DNA of 64,000 bases from Rhizobium album (GTDB lineage Bacteria > Pseudomonadota > Alphaproteobacteria > Rhizobiales > Rhizobiaceae), in NCBI RefSeq assembly GCF_003122325.1, contig NZ_QFBC01000001.1:620001-684000 (forward strand), read 5' to 3'. Every line of letters starts with the position of its first letter. Within the stretch, counting starts at the first letter, position 1. Positions 25,091 through 34,523 of this stretch are shown here, in pieces. The notes beneath the pieces were generated by a model. That model did no database searches. It was not told the origin of the DNA and saw nothing but the letters and a program-made list of their open reading frames with translations. The position numbers and the translations under genes were made by a program.

Positions 25091-27075
25091 GTGTCGAGCT
25101 TGGTCATTACGCACTGGTGCTGGCGCTTGCCACGGCGATCGTCCTCTCCATCCTGCCGATCTGGGGCGCGTGGCGCGGCGACCGGCCGCTGATGGAACTG
25201 GCGACATCGGGATCGCTGGCGCTCTTCGGTCTCGTCGCCTTCGCCTTCGCCGTGCTGACGCAGGCGCATCTTGCATCAGATTTTTCGGTGAAGAACGTCT
25301 GGGAGAATTCCCATTCGCTGGTGCCGTTCATCTTCAAGTTTTCCGGCGTCTGGGGCAATCACGAAGGCTCGATGCTTTTGTGGCTGCTGATCCTGGTGTT
25401 CTTCAGCGCACTGGTGGCGATTTTCGGCCGAAACCTGCCGGATACGCTGCGGGCCAATGTGCTGGCGGTGCAGGCCTGGGTCGCCACGGCTTTCACGCTG
25501 TTCATCCTGTTGACCTCCAATCCTTTTGCCAGGCTGAACCCGGCGCCGCCGGAGGGGCAGGACCTCAATCCGGTGCTGCAGGATGTCGGCCTCGCCATTC
25601 ATCCGCCGCTGCTTTATCTCGGTTATGTCGGCTTTTCCGTCTGCTTCTCCTTCGCTATTGCGGCGCTGATGGAGGGCCGTATCGATGCCGCCTGGGCACG
25701 GTGGGTGCGGCCGTGGACGCTGGCGGCATGGACCTTCCTGACCGCGGGCATCGCCATGGGCTCCTACTGGGCCTATTACGAACTTGGCTGGGGTGGCTGG
25801 TGGTTCTGGGATCCGGTGGAGAACGCGTCCTTCATGCCGTGGCTTGCCGGCACTGCGCTCCTGCATTCCGCCATCGTCATGGAGAAGCGCGAGGCATTGA
25901 AGATCTGGACGATCCTGCTGGCGATCCTGACGTTTTCTCTTTCGTTGCTGGGGACATTCCTGGTTCGCTCCGGGGTGCTGACCTCGGTGCATGCCTTTGC
26001 CACTGATCCCAGCCGCGGCATCTTCATCCTCTGCATTCTCGTGCTGTTCATCGGCGGGGCGCTGGCGTTGTTTGCCTTCCGAGCGCCGCAACTCAATTCC
26101 GGCGGCCTGTTCGCCCCGATCTCGCGCGAGGGTGCGCTGGTGCTGAACAACCTGATCCTGACGGTATCGACGGCGACCGTGCTGATCGGCACGCTTTATC
26201 CGCTTCTGCTGGAATCGCTGACCGGGGAGAAGATCTCGGTCGGTCCGCCATTCTTCAACATGACCTTCGGGCTGCTGATGATCCCGCTTTTGCTGGCCGT
26301 GCCGTTCGGACCGCTGCTGGCGTGGAAGCGCGGCGATCTTCTCGGCGCCCTGCAGCGGCTCTATGTGGCGGCCGGGCTGGCATTTTTCGTGGCGCTGGTT
26401 TTTTATTACGTCGAAAATGGCGGGCCGGTGATGGCCGTGCTGGGCCTTGCGGCCGGGCTTTTCCTGGTGTTCGGGGCGGTGAGCGATCTCTGGTTTCGCG
26501 CCGGCATCGGCAAACAGGCGATGGGTGTCGCCTGGCGCCGCCTGGTCGGCCTGCCGCGATCAGCCTTCGGTACGGCGCTCGCCCATATGGGGCTTGGCAT
26601 CACCGTGCTCGGCATCGTCGCCGTGACGACCTTCGAGACCGAACATGTGGTGGAAATGAAGCCGGGCATGACGGCGGAGGCGGGTGGCTATACGCTCGCT
26701 TTCGACGGGATGCGGTCGGCGGTGGGGCCGAATTACACCGAGGATCGCGGCCATTTCACCGTTAGCCGCGGTGGCGCAACGGTTGCCGACGTCTGGTCTT
26801 CGAAGCGGCTTTACACCGCGCGGCGGATGCCGACGACGGAGGCGGGCATCCTGACCTTCGGGCTCAGCCAGCTTTATGTCTCGCTGGGCGATCCGATGGC
26901 CGATGGCGGCATCGTCGTCCGCATCTGGTGGAAGCCCTACATTCTGTGCATCTGGGGCGGTGCGCTGGTGATGATGTTTGGCGGTTTCGTGTCGCTGAGC
27001 GACCGGCGGCTGCGCGTCGGGGCGCCGAGCCGGCGGGCAAAGCCGGTGAAGGCGGCGCTGGAGGCGGGCGAGTGA
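25087..27075 (+). CDS. ccmF: Cytochrome c haem lyase subunit CcmF (CycK)
   Basis: This 662-residue polytopic inner membrane protein has the tryptophan-rich WWD haem-handling motif, [18 protein letters not shown], near residues 235-252. Conserved histidines (for example [11 protein letters not shown]) and about fifteen membrane segments support the call. It ligates haem to apocytochrome c with CcmH and CcmI. Length fits the family (about 650). Overlap with ccmE (ATGA) and ccmH. Confidence 0.95.
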   Translation: MSVELGHYALVLALATAIVLSILPIWGAWRGDRPLMELATSGSLALFGLVAFAFAVLTQAHLASDFSVKNVWENSHSLVPFIFKFSGVWGNHEGSMLLWLLILVFFSALVAIFGRNLPDTLRANVLAVQAWVATAFTLFILLTSNPFARLNPAPPEGQDLNPVLQDVGLAIHPPLLYLGYVGFSVCFSFAIAALMEGRIDAAWARWVRPWTLAAWTFLTAGIAMGSYWAYYELGWGGWWFWDPVENASFMPWLAGTALLHSAIVMEKREALKIWTILLAILTFSLSLLGTFLVRSGVLTSVHAFATDPSRGIFILCILVLFIGGALALFAFRAPQLNSGGLFAPISREGALVLNNLILTVSTATVLIGTLYPLLLESLTGEKISVGPPFFNMTFGLLMIPLLLAVPFGPLLAWKRGDLLGALQRLYVAAGLAFFVALVFYYVENGGPVMAVLGLAAGLFLVFGAVSDLWFRAGIGKQAMGVAWRRLVGLPRSAFGTALAHMGLGITVLGIVAVTTFETEHVVEMKPGMTAEAGGYTLAFDGMRSAVGPNYTEDRGHFTVSRGGATVADVWSSKRLYTARRMPTTEAGILTFGLSQLYVSLGDPMADGGIVVRIWWKPYILCIWGGALVMMFGGFVSLSDRRLRVGAPSRRAKPVKAALEAGE

Positions 27076-27545
27076 GAATCGTTCTTCCGGCCTTGCGGCG
27101 GACATTGCTGGCTGTTTTGCTCTTTCTTTCCGCAGTTCCGGCTTTTGCCGTGAACCCGGACGAGATCCTCGCCGATCCGGCCTTGGAGTTGCGGGCGCGG
27201 AACCTTTCGGCGCAACTGCGCTGCATGGTCTGCCAGAACCAGTCCATCGACGATTCCAATGCCGAGCTGGCGCGCGACCTGCGGCTTCTGGTGCGCCAGC
27301 GCATTCGTGACGGCGATAGCGACGAGCAGGTGATCGACTACGTCGTTTCGCGTTACGGGGAATTCGTGCTGCTGAAACCGCGCTTCAGCGCCAAGACCTA
27401 TATTCTCTGGGCGACTCCCTTGATACTGCTGGCGCTCGGCGCGACGGCGATGGTGGTTTATGCCCGGGGGCGGACGGCAAAGCCGACCGGGCGGAAACTG
27501 TCCGCGGAAGAACAGGCGGCACTCGACCGGCTGCTTGGAAAGTAA
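27072..27545 (+). CDS. ccmH: Cytochrome c-type biogenesis protein CcmH (CycL)
   Basis: This 157-residue protein has a signal peptide, the [11 protein letters not shown] redox motif with the CxxC pair that reduces apocytochrome, and a C-terminal membrane helix ([17 protein letters not shown]). The start is GTG, overlapping the ccmF stop (GTGA). The short form is the usual alphaproteobacterial CcmH/CycL, with the TPR part supplied separately by CcmI. Confidence 0.93.
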   Translation: MRIVLPALRRTLLAVLLFLSAVPAFAVNPDEILADPALELRARNLSAQLRCMVCQNQSIDDSNAELARDLRLLVRQRIRDGDSDEQVIDYVVSRYGEFVLLKPRFSAKTYILWATPLILLALGATAMVVYARGRTAKPTGRKLSAEEQAALDRLLGK

Positions 27546-27616
27546 CTGTCGCGATAAGCGGCGAATATTACGAAAATTTCATTCGCCGGACAGTTCCTAG
27601 TAAGGTGCGCGCACCT
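27544..27616. promoter_or_regulatory. Paired inverted repeats upstream of degP
   Basis: A composite repeat has an inner stem CGGCGAAT (27559-27566) / ATTCGCCG (27581-27588) and an outer stem AACTGTC (27544-27550) / GACAGTT (27589-27595), starting at the ccmH stop. A separate perfect palindrome, AGGTGCGCGCACCT, lies at 27603-27616. The first may end the ccm operon and the second may be an operator for degP; no T tract follows the first. Confidence 0.45.
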
Positions 27617-27660
27617 ATATCTTCGTCATCAACTCATGGCCACGACGGGTGGTCAGCCAG

Positions 27661-29232
27661 ATGAACAGAAGGTTTCAGCGCATGCTCAAAGGCAAGATCC
27701 TCTCCTACAAAACCGCTCTGAAAGCGACGACGGTTGCCGGTCTGGCGGCAGTCATGCTCTCGACCGGTATTCCCTCCTACGTTCACAACTCATTCGCCGA
27801 GGCCGTGAAGATCGACGCGCCGCAGGTGGCGAGCTTCGCCAACGTGGTGGATGCCGTTTCGCCGGCTGTGGTTTCGGTCAGCGTGCAGTCCAATGTCCAG
27901 GACACGGCGAATGATGACAGCAACTTCAGCTTCAACTTCGGCGGTCGCGGTTTCGACGAGCTTCCGGACGATCATCCGCTGAAGCGTTTCTTCCGCGAGT
28001 TCGGTGGTCCCGATGGCGAACGCCGCGGCGAGCGCTTCCGTCGCGGTCCGGGCGGCAAGCATCACCTGCGCCCGACGGCCCAGGGCTCCGGCTTCTTCAT
28101 TTCCGAAGACGGCTACCTCGTCACCAACAATCATGTCGTTTCCGACGGCGAAGCTTTTACGGTCGTCATGAACGACGGCACCGAACTGGATGCGAAGCTG
28201 GTCGGCAAGGACAGCCGTACGGACCTCGCCGTTCTGAAGGTCGATGCCGGCAATCGCAAGTTCACCTATGTGCAATTTGCCGATGACAGCAAGGTGCGGG
28301 TCGGTGACTGGGTCGTTGCCGTCGGCAATCCCTTCGGCCTCGGCGGCACGGTGACGGCCGGCATCATTTCGGCGCGTGGTCGCGATATCGGCTCCGGCCC
28401 CTACGACGATTACCTGCAGGTGGATGCGGCGGTGAATCGCGGCAATTCCGGCGGCCCGACCTTCAACCTTAACGGCGAAGTCGTCGGCATCAACACGGCG
28501 ATCTTCTCGCCCTCCGGCGGCAACGTCGGCATTGCCTTCGCCATCCCGGCATCGGTCGCCAAGGATGTTGTCGCCGACCTGATGAAGGATGGTCAGGTGA
28601 GCCGCGGCTGGCTCGGCGTCGAAATCCAGCCGGTCAACAAGGATATCGCCGAATCCCTCGGTCTTTCCGAGGCAAGCGGTGCCCTCGTGACCCGGCCGCA
28701 GGAAGACTCTCCGGGCCTGAAGGCAGGCATCCAGAAGGGTGACGTGATCACCGCCGTCAACGGCGAGACCGTCAAGGATCCGCGTGATCTCGCCCGCCGT
28801 ATCGGCGCCATCGCACCGGGCTCCAAGGTGGAAGTCTCGTTGTGGCGCGAAGGCAAGGCACAGTCGGTCACCGTCGAACTCGGCAGCCTGCCGAGCGACC
28901 AGAAGCAGGCTTCCGCCGAGGACGCGCAGAAGCCGGCGGACGACACCACCTCGGCTGAGAAATCGCTGGCGGCGCTCGGCCTGACGGTTGCACCGGCGGA
29001 CGACGGCAAGGGTGTGACGATCGTTTCCGTCGATCCCGACTCCGACGCCGCCGACAAGGGCCTGAAGCAGGGCGAGAAGATCACCTCCGTTAACAACAAG
29101 GAGGTTACCTCCGCCGATGACGTGACGAAGATCATCAACCAGGCCGCCAAGGACGGACGCAAGAAGGCGCTGTTCCAGATCGAGACCCAGAACGGCAACC
29201 GCTTCACGGCGTTGTCGATCGATCAGGGCTGA
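27661..29232 (+). CDS. degP: Do-family periplasmic serine protease DegP/HtrA
   Basis: This 523-residue protein has an N-terminal signal region (TALKATTVAGLAAVMLS) and a trypsin-like domain with His in TNNHVVSD, Asp in SRTDLAVLK and Ser in GNSGGPTF. Two PDZ domains lie at about 280-370 and 415-510 (GWLGVEIQPVNKD, GLKQGEKITSVNNKEV). It degrades or refolds misfolded envelope proteins. The start at 27661 is one choice; 27682 has an AAGG site. Unusual Arg/Gly-rich text (RRGERFRRGPGGKHH) precedes the protease core. Confidence 0.93.
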   Translation: MNRRFQRMLKGKILSYKTALKATTVAGLAAVMLSTGIPSYVHNSFAEAVKIDAPQVASFANVVDAVSPAVVSVSVQSNVQDTANDDSNFSFNFGGRGFDELPDDHPLKRFFREFGGPDGERRGERFRRGPGGKHHLRPTAQGSGFFISEDGYLVTNNHVVSDGEAFTVVMNDGTELDAKLVGKDSRTDLAVLKVDAGNRKFTYVQFADDSKVRVGDWVVAVGNPFGLGGTVTAGIISARGRDIGSGPYDDYLQVDAAVNRGNSGGPTFNLNGEVVGINTAIFSPSGGNVGIAFAIPASVAKDVVADLMKDGQVSRGWLGVEIQPVNKDIAESLGLSEASGALVTRPQEDSPGLKAGIQKGDVITAVNGETVKDPRDLARRIGAIAPGSKVEVSLWREGKAQSVTVELGSLPSDQKQASAEDAQKPADDTTSAEKSLAALGLTVAPADDGKGVTIVSVDPDSDAADKGLKQGEKITSVNNKEVTSADDVTKIINQAAKDGRKKALFQIETQNGNRFTALSIDQG

Positions 29233-29265
29233 CCTGCGCGACAGGCCCTGTCTATGAAAGAGAAG

Positions 29266-29297
29266 GCTGCGCGGTCGCGAGGTCGCGCAGCTTTTGT
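29266..29297 (+). terminator. Intrinsic terminator after degP
   Basis: GCTGCGCG (29266-29273) pairs with CGCGCAGC (29284-29291), followed by TTTTGTTTG. It lies 33 bp after the degP stop, ahead of the response regulator gene, and so separates the two transcription units. Confidence 0.75.
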
Positions 29298-29323
29298 TTG
29301 TCCAGTATCCAGGGAGCGGCACC

Positions 29324-30079
29324 ATGAACCATGTTGATCAAACCGCCGGCGGCGCGGATTCCGGTTGTTCGCCGAGCATGCGGGACGGTATGGTCGCCTC
29401 CATGAAGATTCTGCTGATCGAAGACGACCTGGAGGCCGCGGCCTACCTGACCAAGGCCTTCCGCGAGGCCGGGATAGTCGTCGATCATGCCAGCGACGGC
29501 GAGAGCGGCCTCTTCATGGGCAGCGAAAACAGCTACGATGTGATGATCATCGACCGCATGCTGCCGCGCCGCGACGGTTTGTCTGTCATCAGCGAATTGC
29601 GGCGCAAGGGCGTGCATACGCCCGTGCTGATCCTCTCGGCGCTGGGGCAGGTGGACGACCGGGTGACGGGCCTGCGTGCTGGCGGCGACGACTATCTGCC
29701 GAAACCTTATGCCTTCAGCGAGCTTCTGGCCCGCGTCGAGGTGCTGGGGCGGCGCAAGGGCACGCCGGAGCAGGACATGGTCTACCGGGTCGCCGACCTG
29801 GAACTCGACCGCCTGTCGCATGAAGTGCGCCGCGGCGGCAAGGAGATCCTGCTGCAGCCGCGGGAATTCCGCCTGCTCGAATATCTCATGCGCAATGCTG
29901 GCCAGGTGGTGACCCGGACCATGCTTTTGGAAAACGTCTGGGACTATCATTTCGATCCGCAGACGAATGTGATCGACGTGCATGTCTCGCGGTTGCGGTC
30001 GAAGATCGAGAAGGATTTCGACCAGCCGCTGCTGAAGACCGTTCGCGGCGCCGGCTACATGATCAAAGATGAGGGCTAA
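29324..30079 (+). CDS. Response regulator, OmpR family (partner of the next kinase)
   Basis: This 251-residue protein has a receiver domain starting MKILLIEDD with phosphoacceptor Asp in VMIIDRMLPRRDG, and an OmpR winged helix (LQPREFRLLEYLMRN, VIDVHVSRLRSKIEKDF). The start at 29324 has AGGGAG 8 bases upstream, giving a 26-residue leader; 29402 is the start of the conserved domain but lacks a ribosome site. It lies beside degP, which suggests an envelope-stress role like CpxR, not proven. Its stop overlaps the kinase start. Confidence 0.85.
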   Translation: MNHVDQTAGGADSGCSPSMRDGMVASMKILLIEDDLEAAAYLTKAFREAGIVVDHASDGESGLFMGSENSYDVMIIDRMLPRRDGLSVISELRRKGVHTPVLILSALGQVDDRVTGLRAGGDDYLPKPYAFSELLARVEVLGRRKGTPEQDMVYRVADLELDRLSHEVRRGGKEILLQPREFRLLEYLMRNAGQVVTRTMLLENVWDYHFDPQTNVIDVHVSRLRSKIEKDFDQPLLKTVRGAGYMIKDEG

Positions 30080-31511
30080 GCTGTCTAGCTCCGCTGGCAT
30101 GACGACGTTTCGTGTTCTCTACAAGTCGACGGCCGTGCGGCTGTCGGCGCTCTATATCGTTCTCTTCGCCATCTGCGCCGCCTTTCTGGTGTTCTATGTG
30201 ACGGCGCTCTCCGAACGCATCCTCGGACAGCAGACACAGGATACGCTGCAGCAGGAAGTGAGCGACATACAGCGCGCCTATGGCCGCGGTGGCATGAACG
30301 CCATGCTGCGGATGATGGAACGCCGCGCCAGGCAGCCAGGCGCCAATCTTTACATCATCGCCAGCCCGACGGGTGAGATCCTGACGGGCAACGTTGCCTC
30401 CGTCGAACCGGGCGTGTTCGAGACGGAAGGGTGGACGCTGATTCCTTTTCGCTATGAACGCTATTCCGAAGGCGGCGCGACCACGGACAAGCACCAGGCC
30501 AACGGCCACGTCTTCGTGCTCGACAACGGCTTGCGCATTCTTGTCGGCCGGGATCTGGGCGAGCCGCAGAAACTCCGCTTCCTGGTGCGGCGCGCCCTGA
30601 TGGTGGCGCTTGGCGTCATGGGGCTGGGGGCACTGGTGATCTGGTTCGGCATCGGGCGCAATGCCTTGAAACGCATCGACCGGATGTCGGCGGCGAGCAC
30701 GAAGATCATGGCCGGCGACCTGTCGCAACGCTTGCCGGTCGGCGGTTCGGGCGATGAGTTCGACCGCATGTCGGAATCGCTGAACGCCATGCTGGGGCGC
30801 ATCGAGAAGCTGAACGAGGGGCTTCGCCAGGTCTCCGACAACATCGCCCACGATCTCAAGACACCGCTGACCCGCCTGCGCAACAAGGCGGCGGATGCGA
30901 TCGGCCGCAAGGACGAGGACGGACGCCGCGCCGCTCTGGAAGGCATCATCGCCGAATCCGACCAGTTGATCCGCACCTTCGATGCCTTGCTGATGATTTC
31001 GCGGGTGGAGGCCGGCTCCGTGGCCGCGGAGATGTCGTTCGTCGATCTTTCCGCCATCGTCGCGGACAGCGTCGAGCTTTACGAGCCGGTGGCGGAGGAG
31101 GCGGGGCTGTCGCTGGTCGCTGATATCCAGCCGGATGTCGGGGTGCAGGGAAACCGCGAACTGATCGGCCAGGCGATCTTCAATCTCATCGACAATGCCA
31201 TCAAATACGGGGTCGGCGCGGATGCCGGCGCCCGTATCCGCATGCGCCTCGTCAAGGAGGAGGGCGGCATCCGGATCTGCGTTGCGGACAACGGCCCCGG
31301 CGTGCCGGCCGACCGGCGGGACGAGGTGACGAAACGTTTCGTCCGTCTCGACGAAAGCCGGTCGAAACCGGGTACGGGGCTCGGCCTTTCGCTGGTGGAG
31401 GCGGTGATGGAACTGCATAACGGCCGGCTGGAGCTTTCCGATACCGATCCTGACAATGCCGTCGCGCGCGGACTGACCGCGACGATGGTCTTTCCTGCGC
31501 CAGAACAGTGA
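30069..31511 (+). CDS. Sensor histidine kinase (partner of the preceding regulator)
   Basis: This 480-residue protein has TM1 at about residues 25-47, a periplasmic part with a NLYIIASPTGEIL strand, TM2 near 178-198, a HAMP domain, an H-box IAHDLKTPLTRL, an N-box (LIDNAIKYG), and nucleotide sites ADNGPGVP and GTGLGLSLVEAVM. It probably phosphorylates the overlapping regulator. A membrane HK of this family next to degP fits envelope sensing. The exact ligand is unknown. Confidence 0.87.
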   Translation: MRAKLSSSAGMTTFRVLYKSTAVRLSALYIVLFAICAAFLVFYVTALSERILGQQTQDTLQQEVSDIQRAYGRGGMNAMLRMMERRARQPGANLYIIASPTGEILTGNVASVEPGVFETEGWTLIPFRYERYSEGGATTDKHQANGHVFVLDNGLRILVGRDLGEPQKLRFLVRRALMVALGVMGLGALVIWFGIGRNALKRIDRMSAASTKIMAGDLSQRLPVGGSGDEFDRMSESLNAMLGRIEKLNEGLRQVSDNIAHDLKTPLTRLRNKAADAIGRKDEDGRRAALEGIIAESDQLIRTFDALLMISRVEAGSVAAEMSFVDLSAIVADSVELYEPVAEEAGLSLVADIQPDVGVQGNRELIGQAIFNLIDNAIKYGVGADAGARIRMRLVKEEGGIRICVADNGPGVPADRRDEVTKRFVRLDESRSKPGTGLGLSLVEAVMELHNGRLELSDTDPDNAVARGLTATMVFPAPEQ

Positions 31512-31556
31512 GATAGATCTGAAAGGCAAGGCAATCAGCGGGGAGACGAGCGGAAG

Positions 31557-34517
31557 ATGGCCGAAACGGGAGCGCATGGTTTTTCGGAGGTAACCGCCGG
31601 CGTCCTGCGCCCGCTGAACCAGACCGAGCTGAAATCCGTCCTGGCGGAGTTGAAGGAGATCGGCAAAGGCGAACCGGCGCTGGCAGCGAAGCTGGCCGGT
31701 AACGATGCCCTCAAGGATTTTCTGGCGGCGGCACTGAGCCTTTCTCCTTATCTGCGCGACACCGTCAGCGCCCATCCCGACCTGCTTGCCGCAGCAATCG
31801 AGGGCGGCATTCAGCCACAGCTGGAAGCGGCGATTTCGGATGCGCGCACGGCCTGGCGCCCGGATGGCGACGGAGCGGTTCCGAGCGAAGCGGAGGTGAT
31901 GACGCGGCTCAGGATCGCCAAGCGCAAAGCCGCCTTCCTGACCGCGCTGGCCGATCTTGCGCGGATCTTCGATGGCCGGCAGACGACGGCGTGGCTGAGC
32001 CGGCTTGCCGAGGCGGCGGTGATGGCGGCCGTCGATCACCTGCTGCTTGCCGCCCATCACTCGGGAAAAGTCGCGCTGCATTCCGTCGAGGAACCGAGCA
32101 AGGGTTCTGGACTGATCGTGCTCGGCATGGGCAAGCTCGGGGCGCGGGAGCTCAACTATTCTTCCGATATCGACCTTGTCGTGTTCTTCGACATCGCCGC
32201 CGGCATCGTTCGCGATGCGGATGATGCGACGGATACGTTTGCACGCATGATGCGCCGGCTGGTGCGCATCCTGCAGGAGCGCACGGCCGACGGTTATGTT
32301 TTCCGAACCGATCTGCGCTTGCGACCGGACCCGGGCTCGACGCCGCTGGCCATCCCGGTCGAGGCGGCGATGATCTACTACGAGGGGCGGGGGCAGAACT
32401 GGGAGCGCGCCGCCTACATCAAGGCGCGGCCGGTGGGCGGGGATATCGTCGCCGGCGAGGCTTTTATGCGCGAGCTGACGCCCTTCGTGTTCCGCAAATA
32501 TCTCGATTATGCGGCGATCGCCGACATTCATTCGATCAAGCGGCAGATCCATGCCCACAAGGGGCATGGGGCGATTGCCGTCAAAGGACACAACGTCAAG
32601 CTGGGGCGGGGCGGTATCCGCGAAATCGAGTTTTTCGTGCAGACGCAACAACTGATCGCTGGCGGGCGCATGCCGTCGCTGCGCTGCAAATCCACGGAAG
32701 AGACATTGCGGGAGCTGACTGCAGCGAAGTGGATCGACCAGGCGACCTGCGACGAACTGACGGAATGCTACTGGTTCCTGCGCAATGTCGAGCACCGCAT
32801 CCAGATGGTACGGGACGAGCAGACTCATCTGTTGCCGGAAACCGACGTCGAGCTGAAACGCATCGCCTACATGAACGGTTCTCCCGACCTCGCCGATTTC
32901 ACCGAAAAACTTTCGGTAACGCTGAAAACGGTCGAGAGCCGGTATGCGAAGCTGTTCGAGCAGGAAACCAAGCTGTCGACCGAGACCGGCAACCTGGTGT
33001 TCACCGGACAGAACGACGATCCCGATACGCTGAAGACGCTGGCCAAGCTTGGTTTCGAGCGGCCGGCGGATATTTCCCGCACCGTCCGGACCTGGCATTA
33101 CGGGCGCTACAAGGCGACGCAATCGGTCGAGGCGCGGGAGCGGCTGACCGAACTGATGCCGGAGCTGCTGCGGGTTTTCGGCGAGAACAAGCGGGCGGAC
33201 GAGGCGTTCCTGCGTTTCGATGCCTTTATTGCCGGACTGCCCGCGGGCATCCAGCTTTTCTCGCTGCTCGGCAACAATCCTGCCCTTCTGTCGTTGATCG
33301 TCAACATCATGTCTTCGGCGCCGCGCCTGGCGGATATCATTGCGGCCCGGCCACATGTCTTCGACGGCATGCTCGATCCGGGCCTGCTTGCCGAACTGCC
33401 GACCCGCGACTACCTCGAAGGGCGGATCCGGCAGTTCCTGAGTTCGGCGCGGCACTATGAGGAGATACTGGACCGGCTGCGCATCTTCGCGGCGGAGCAG
33501 CGTTTCCTCATCGGCATCCGTCTCCTGACCGGAGCGATTTCCGGGGTGGTTGCCGGGCGCGCGTTCACCCACCTGGCCGATCTGGTGATCAGCGCGGCGC
33601 TCGACGCGGTCATGGCGGAGATTATCGGCGTGCACGGTCGTTTTCCCGCCGGCCGTATTGCCGTGCTTGGCCTCGGCAAGCTCGGCAGTTTCGAGCTGAC
33701 GGCTGGTTCGGACGTCGATCTGATCCTGCTCTACGACTATGACGAGGATACGGGGGAATCGGATGGGCCGAAACCGCTCGATCCGGTCCGTTATTTTACC
33801 CGTGTGACCCAGCGGCTGATCGCAGCGCTTTCGGCGCCCACGGCCGAAGGGGTTCTCTTCGAGGTGGATATGCGGCTGCGTCCTTCCGGCAACAAGGGGC
33901 CGGTTGCGACGCGGATCACGGCTTTTGAAAAGTACCAGAAGGAAGAGGCCTGGACCTGGGAACACATGGCGCTGTCGCGCGCCCGGCTTATCTGCGGCGA
34001 CGACGAACTGATAGGACGGGCTGAAGCGATCGTTTCGCAGGTGTTGCGGACGAAACGCGACCCCGGCAAGATTGCCAAGGATGTCGCGGAGATGCGGGCG
34101 CTGATCGAACAGGAAAAGCCGGCACAGGATATCTGGGACTTCAAGATGATCGCCGGCGGGCTGGTGGATATCGAGTTCATCGAACAATATCTGGCCCTGA
34201 CCGCCCCGGCGGGGGCGAGCGATGCCGCTTCGGGCAAAAGCACGTTCGAGGGGCTGAAGGCTTACAGCCCGGGCAGGATGGATGCCAACGATGTCGATCT
34301 GTGCCTCGAGGCACTGACGCTCTTCACCGAGATTTCGCAGATCGTGCGCCTGTGCATCGACGGCGCCTTCGACCCCAAGGAGGCACCGTCCGGGCTTGTC
34401 GATCTCGTCTGCCGGGCCGGCGACTGCCCCGACATCAAGACGCTGGAAGGCGAGATCAAGCGGCTTTCCAAGGACGTGCGCAAGGTATTCCAGGCGACGG
34501 TGAAAAACTCCGCGTGA
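31557..34517 (+). CDS. glnE: Bifunctional glutamine synthetase adenylyltransferase/deadenylase GlnE
   Basis: This 986-residue protein has two nucleotidyltransferase halves: GMGKLGARELNYSSDIDLV near residue 188 and GLGKLGSFELTAGSDVDLI near 705. Each has the G-S/T-x-x-D-x-D metal site, with linking GlnD-type helical domains. It adds AMP to glutamine synthetase or removes it in response to PII. Length matches the family (about 980). It follows the kinase by 45 bp, possibly in one transcript, and converges with pleC. Confidence 0.95.
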   Translation: MAETGAHGFSEVTAGVLRPLNQTELKSVLAELKEIGKGEPALAAKLAGNDALKDFLAAALSLSPYLRDTVSAHPDLLAAAIEGGIQPQLEAAISDARTAWRPDGDGAVPSEAEVMTRLRIAKRKAAFLTALADLARIFDGRQTTAWLSRLAEAAVMAAVDHLLLAAHHSGKVALHSVEEPSKGSGLIVLGMGKLGARELNYSSDIDLVVFFDIAAGIVRDADDATDTFARMMRRLVRILQERTADGYVFRTDLRLRPDPGSTPLAIPVEAAMIYYEGRGQNWERAAYIKARPVGGDIVAGEAFMRELTPFVFRKYLDYAAIADIHSIKRQIHAHKGHGAIAVKGHNVKLGRGGIREIEFFVQTQQLIAGGRMPSLRCKSTEETLRELTAAKWIDQATCDELTECYWFLRNVEHRIQMVRDEQTHLLPETDVELKRIAYMNGSPDLADFTEKLSVTLKTVESRYAKLFEQETKLSTETGNLVFTGQNDDPDTLKTLAKLGFERPADISRTVRTWHYGRYKATQSVEARERLTELMPELLRVFGENKRADEAFLRFDAFIAGLPAGIQLFSLLGNNPALLSLIVNIMSSAPRLADIIAARPHVFDGMLDPGLLAELPTRDYLEGRIRQFLSSARHYEEILDRLRIFAAEQRFLIGIRLLTGAISGVVAGRAFTHLADLVISAALDAVMAEIIGVHGRFPAGRIAVLGLGKLGSFELTAGSDVDLILLYDYDEDTGESDGPKPLDPVRYFTRVTQRLIAALSAPTAEGVLFEVDMRLRPSGNKGPVATRITAFEKYQKEEAWTWEHMALSRARLICGDDELIGRAEAIVSQVLRTKRDPGKIAKDVAEMRALIEQEKPAQDIWDFKMIAGGLVDIEFIEQYLALTAPAGASDAASGKSTFEGLKAYSPGRMDANDVDLCLEALTLFTEISQIVRLCIDGAFDPKEAPSGLVDLVCRAGDCPDIKTLEGEIKRLSKDVRKVFQATVKNSA

Positions 34518-34523
34518 GGTCGA

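Noticed and set aside
30063-34187. Very long antisense open frame (1374 codons) opposite glnE and the kinase
   Set aside because: It is the shadow of GC-rich codon use: its sequence is Arg/His/Gln/Pro-rich with no domain, and glnE reads perfectly on the other strand.
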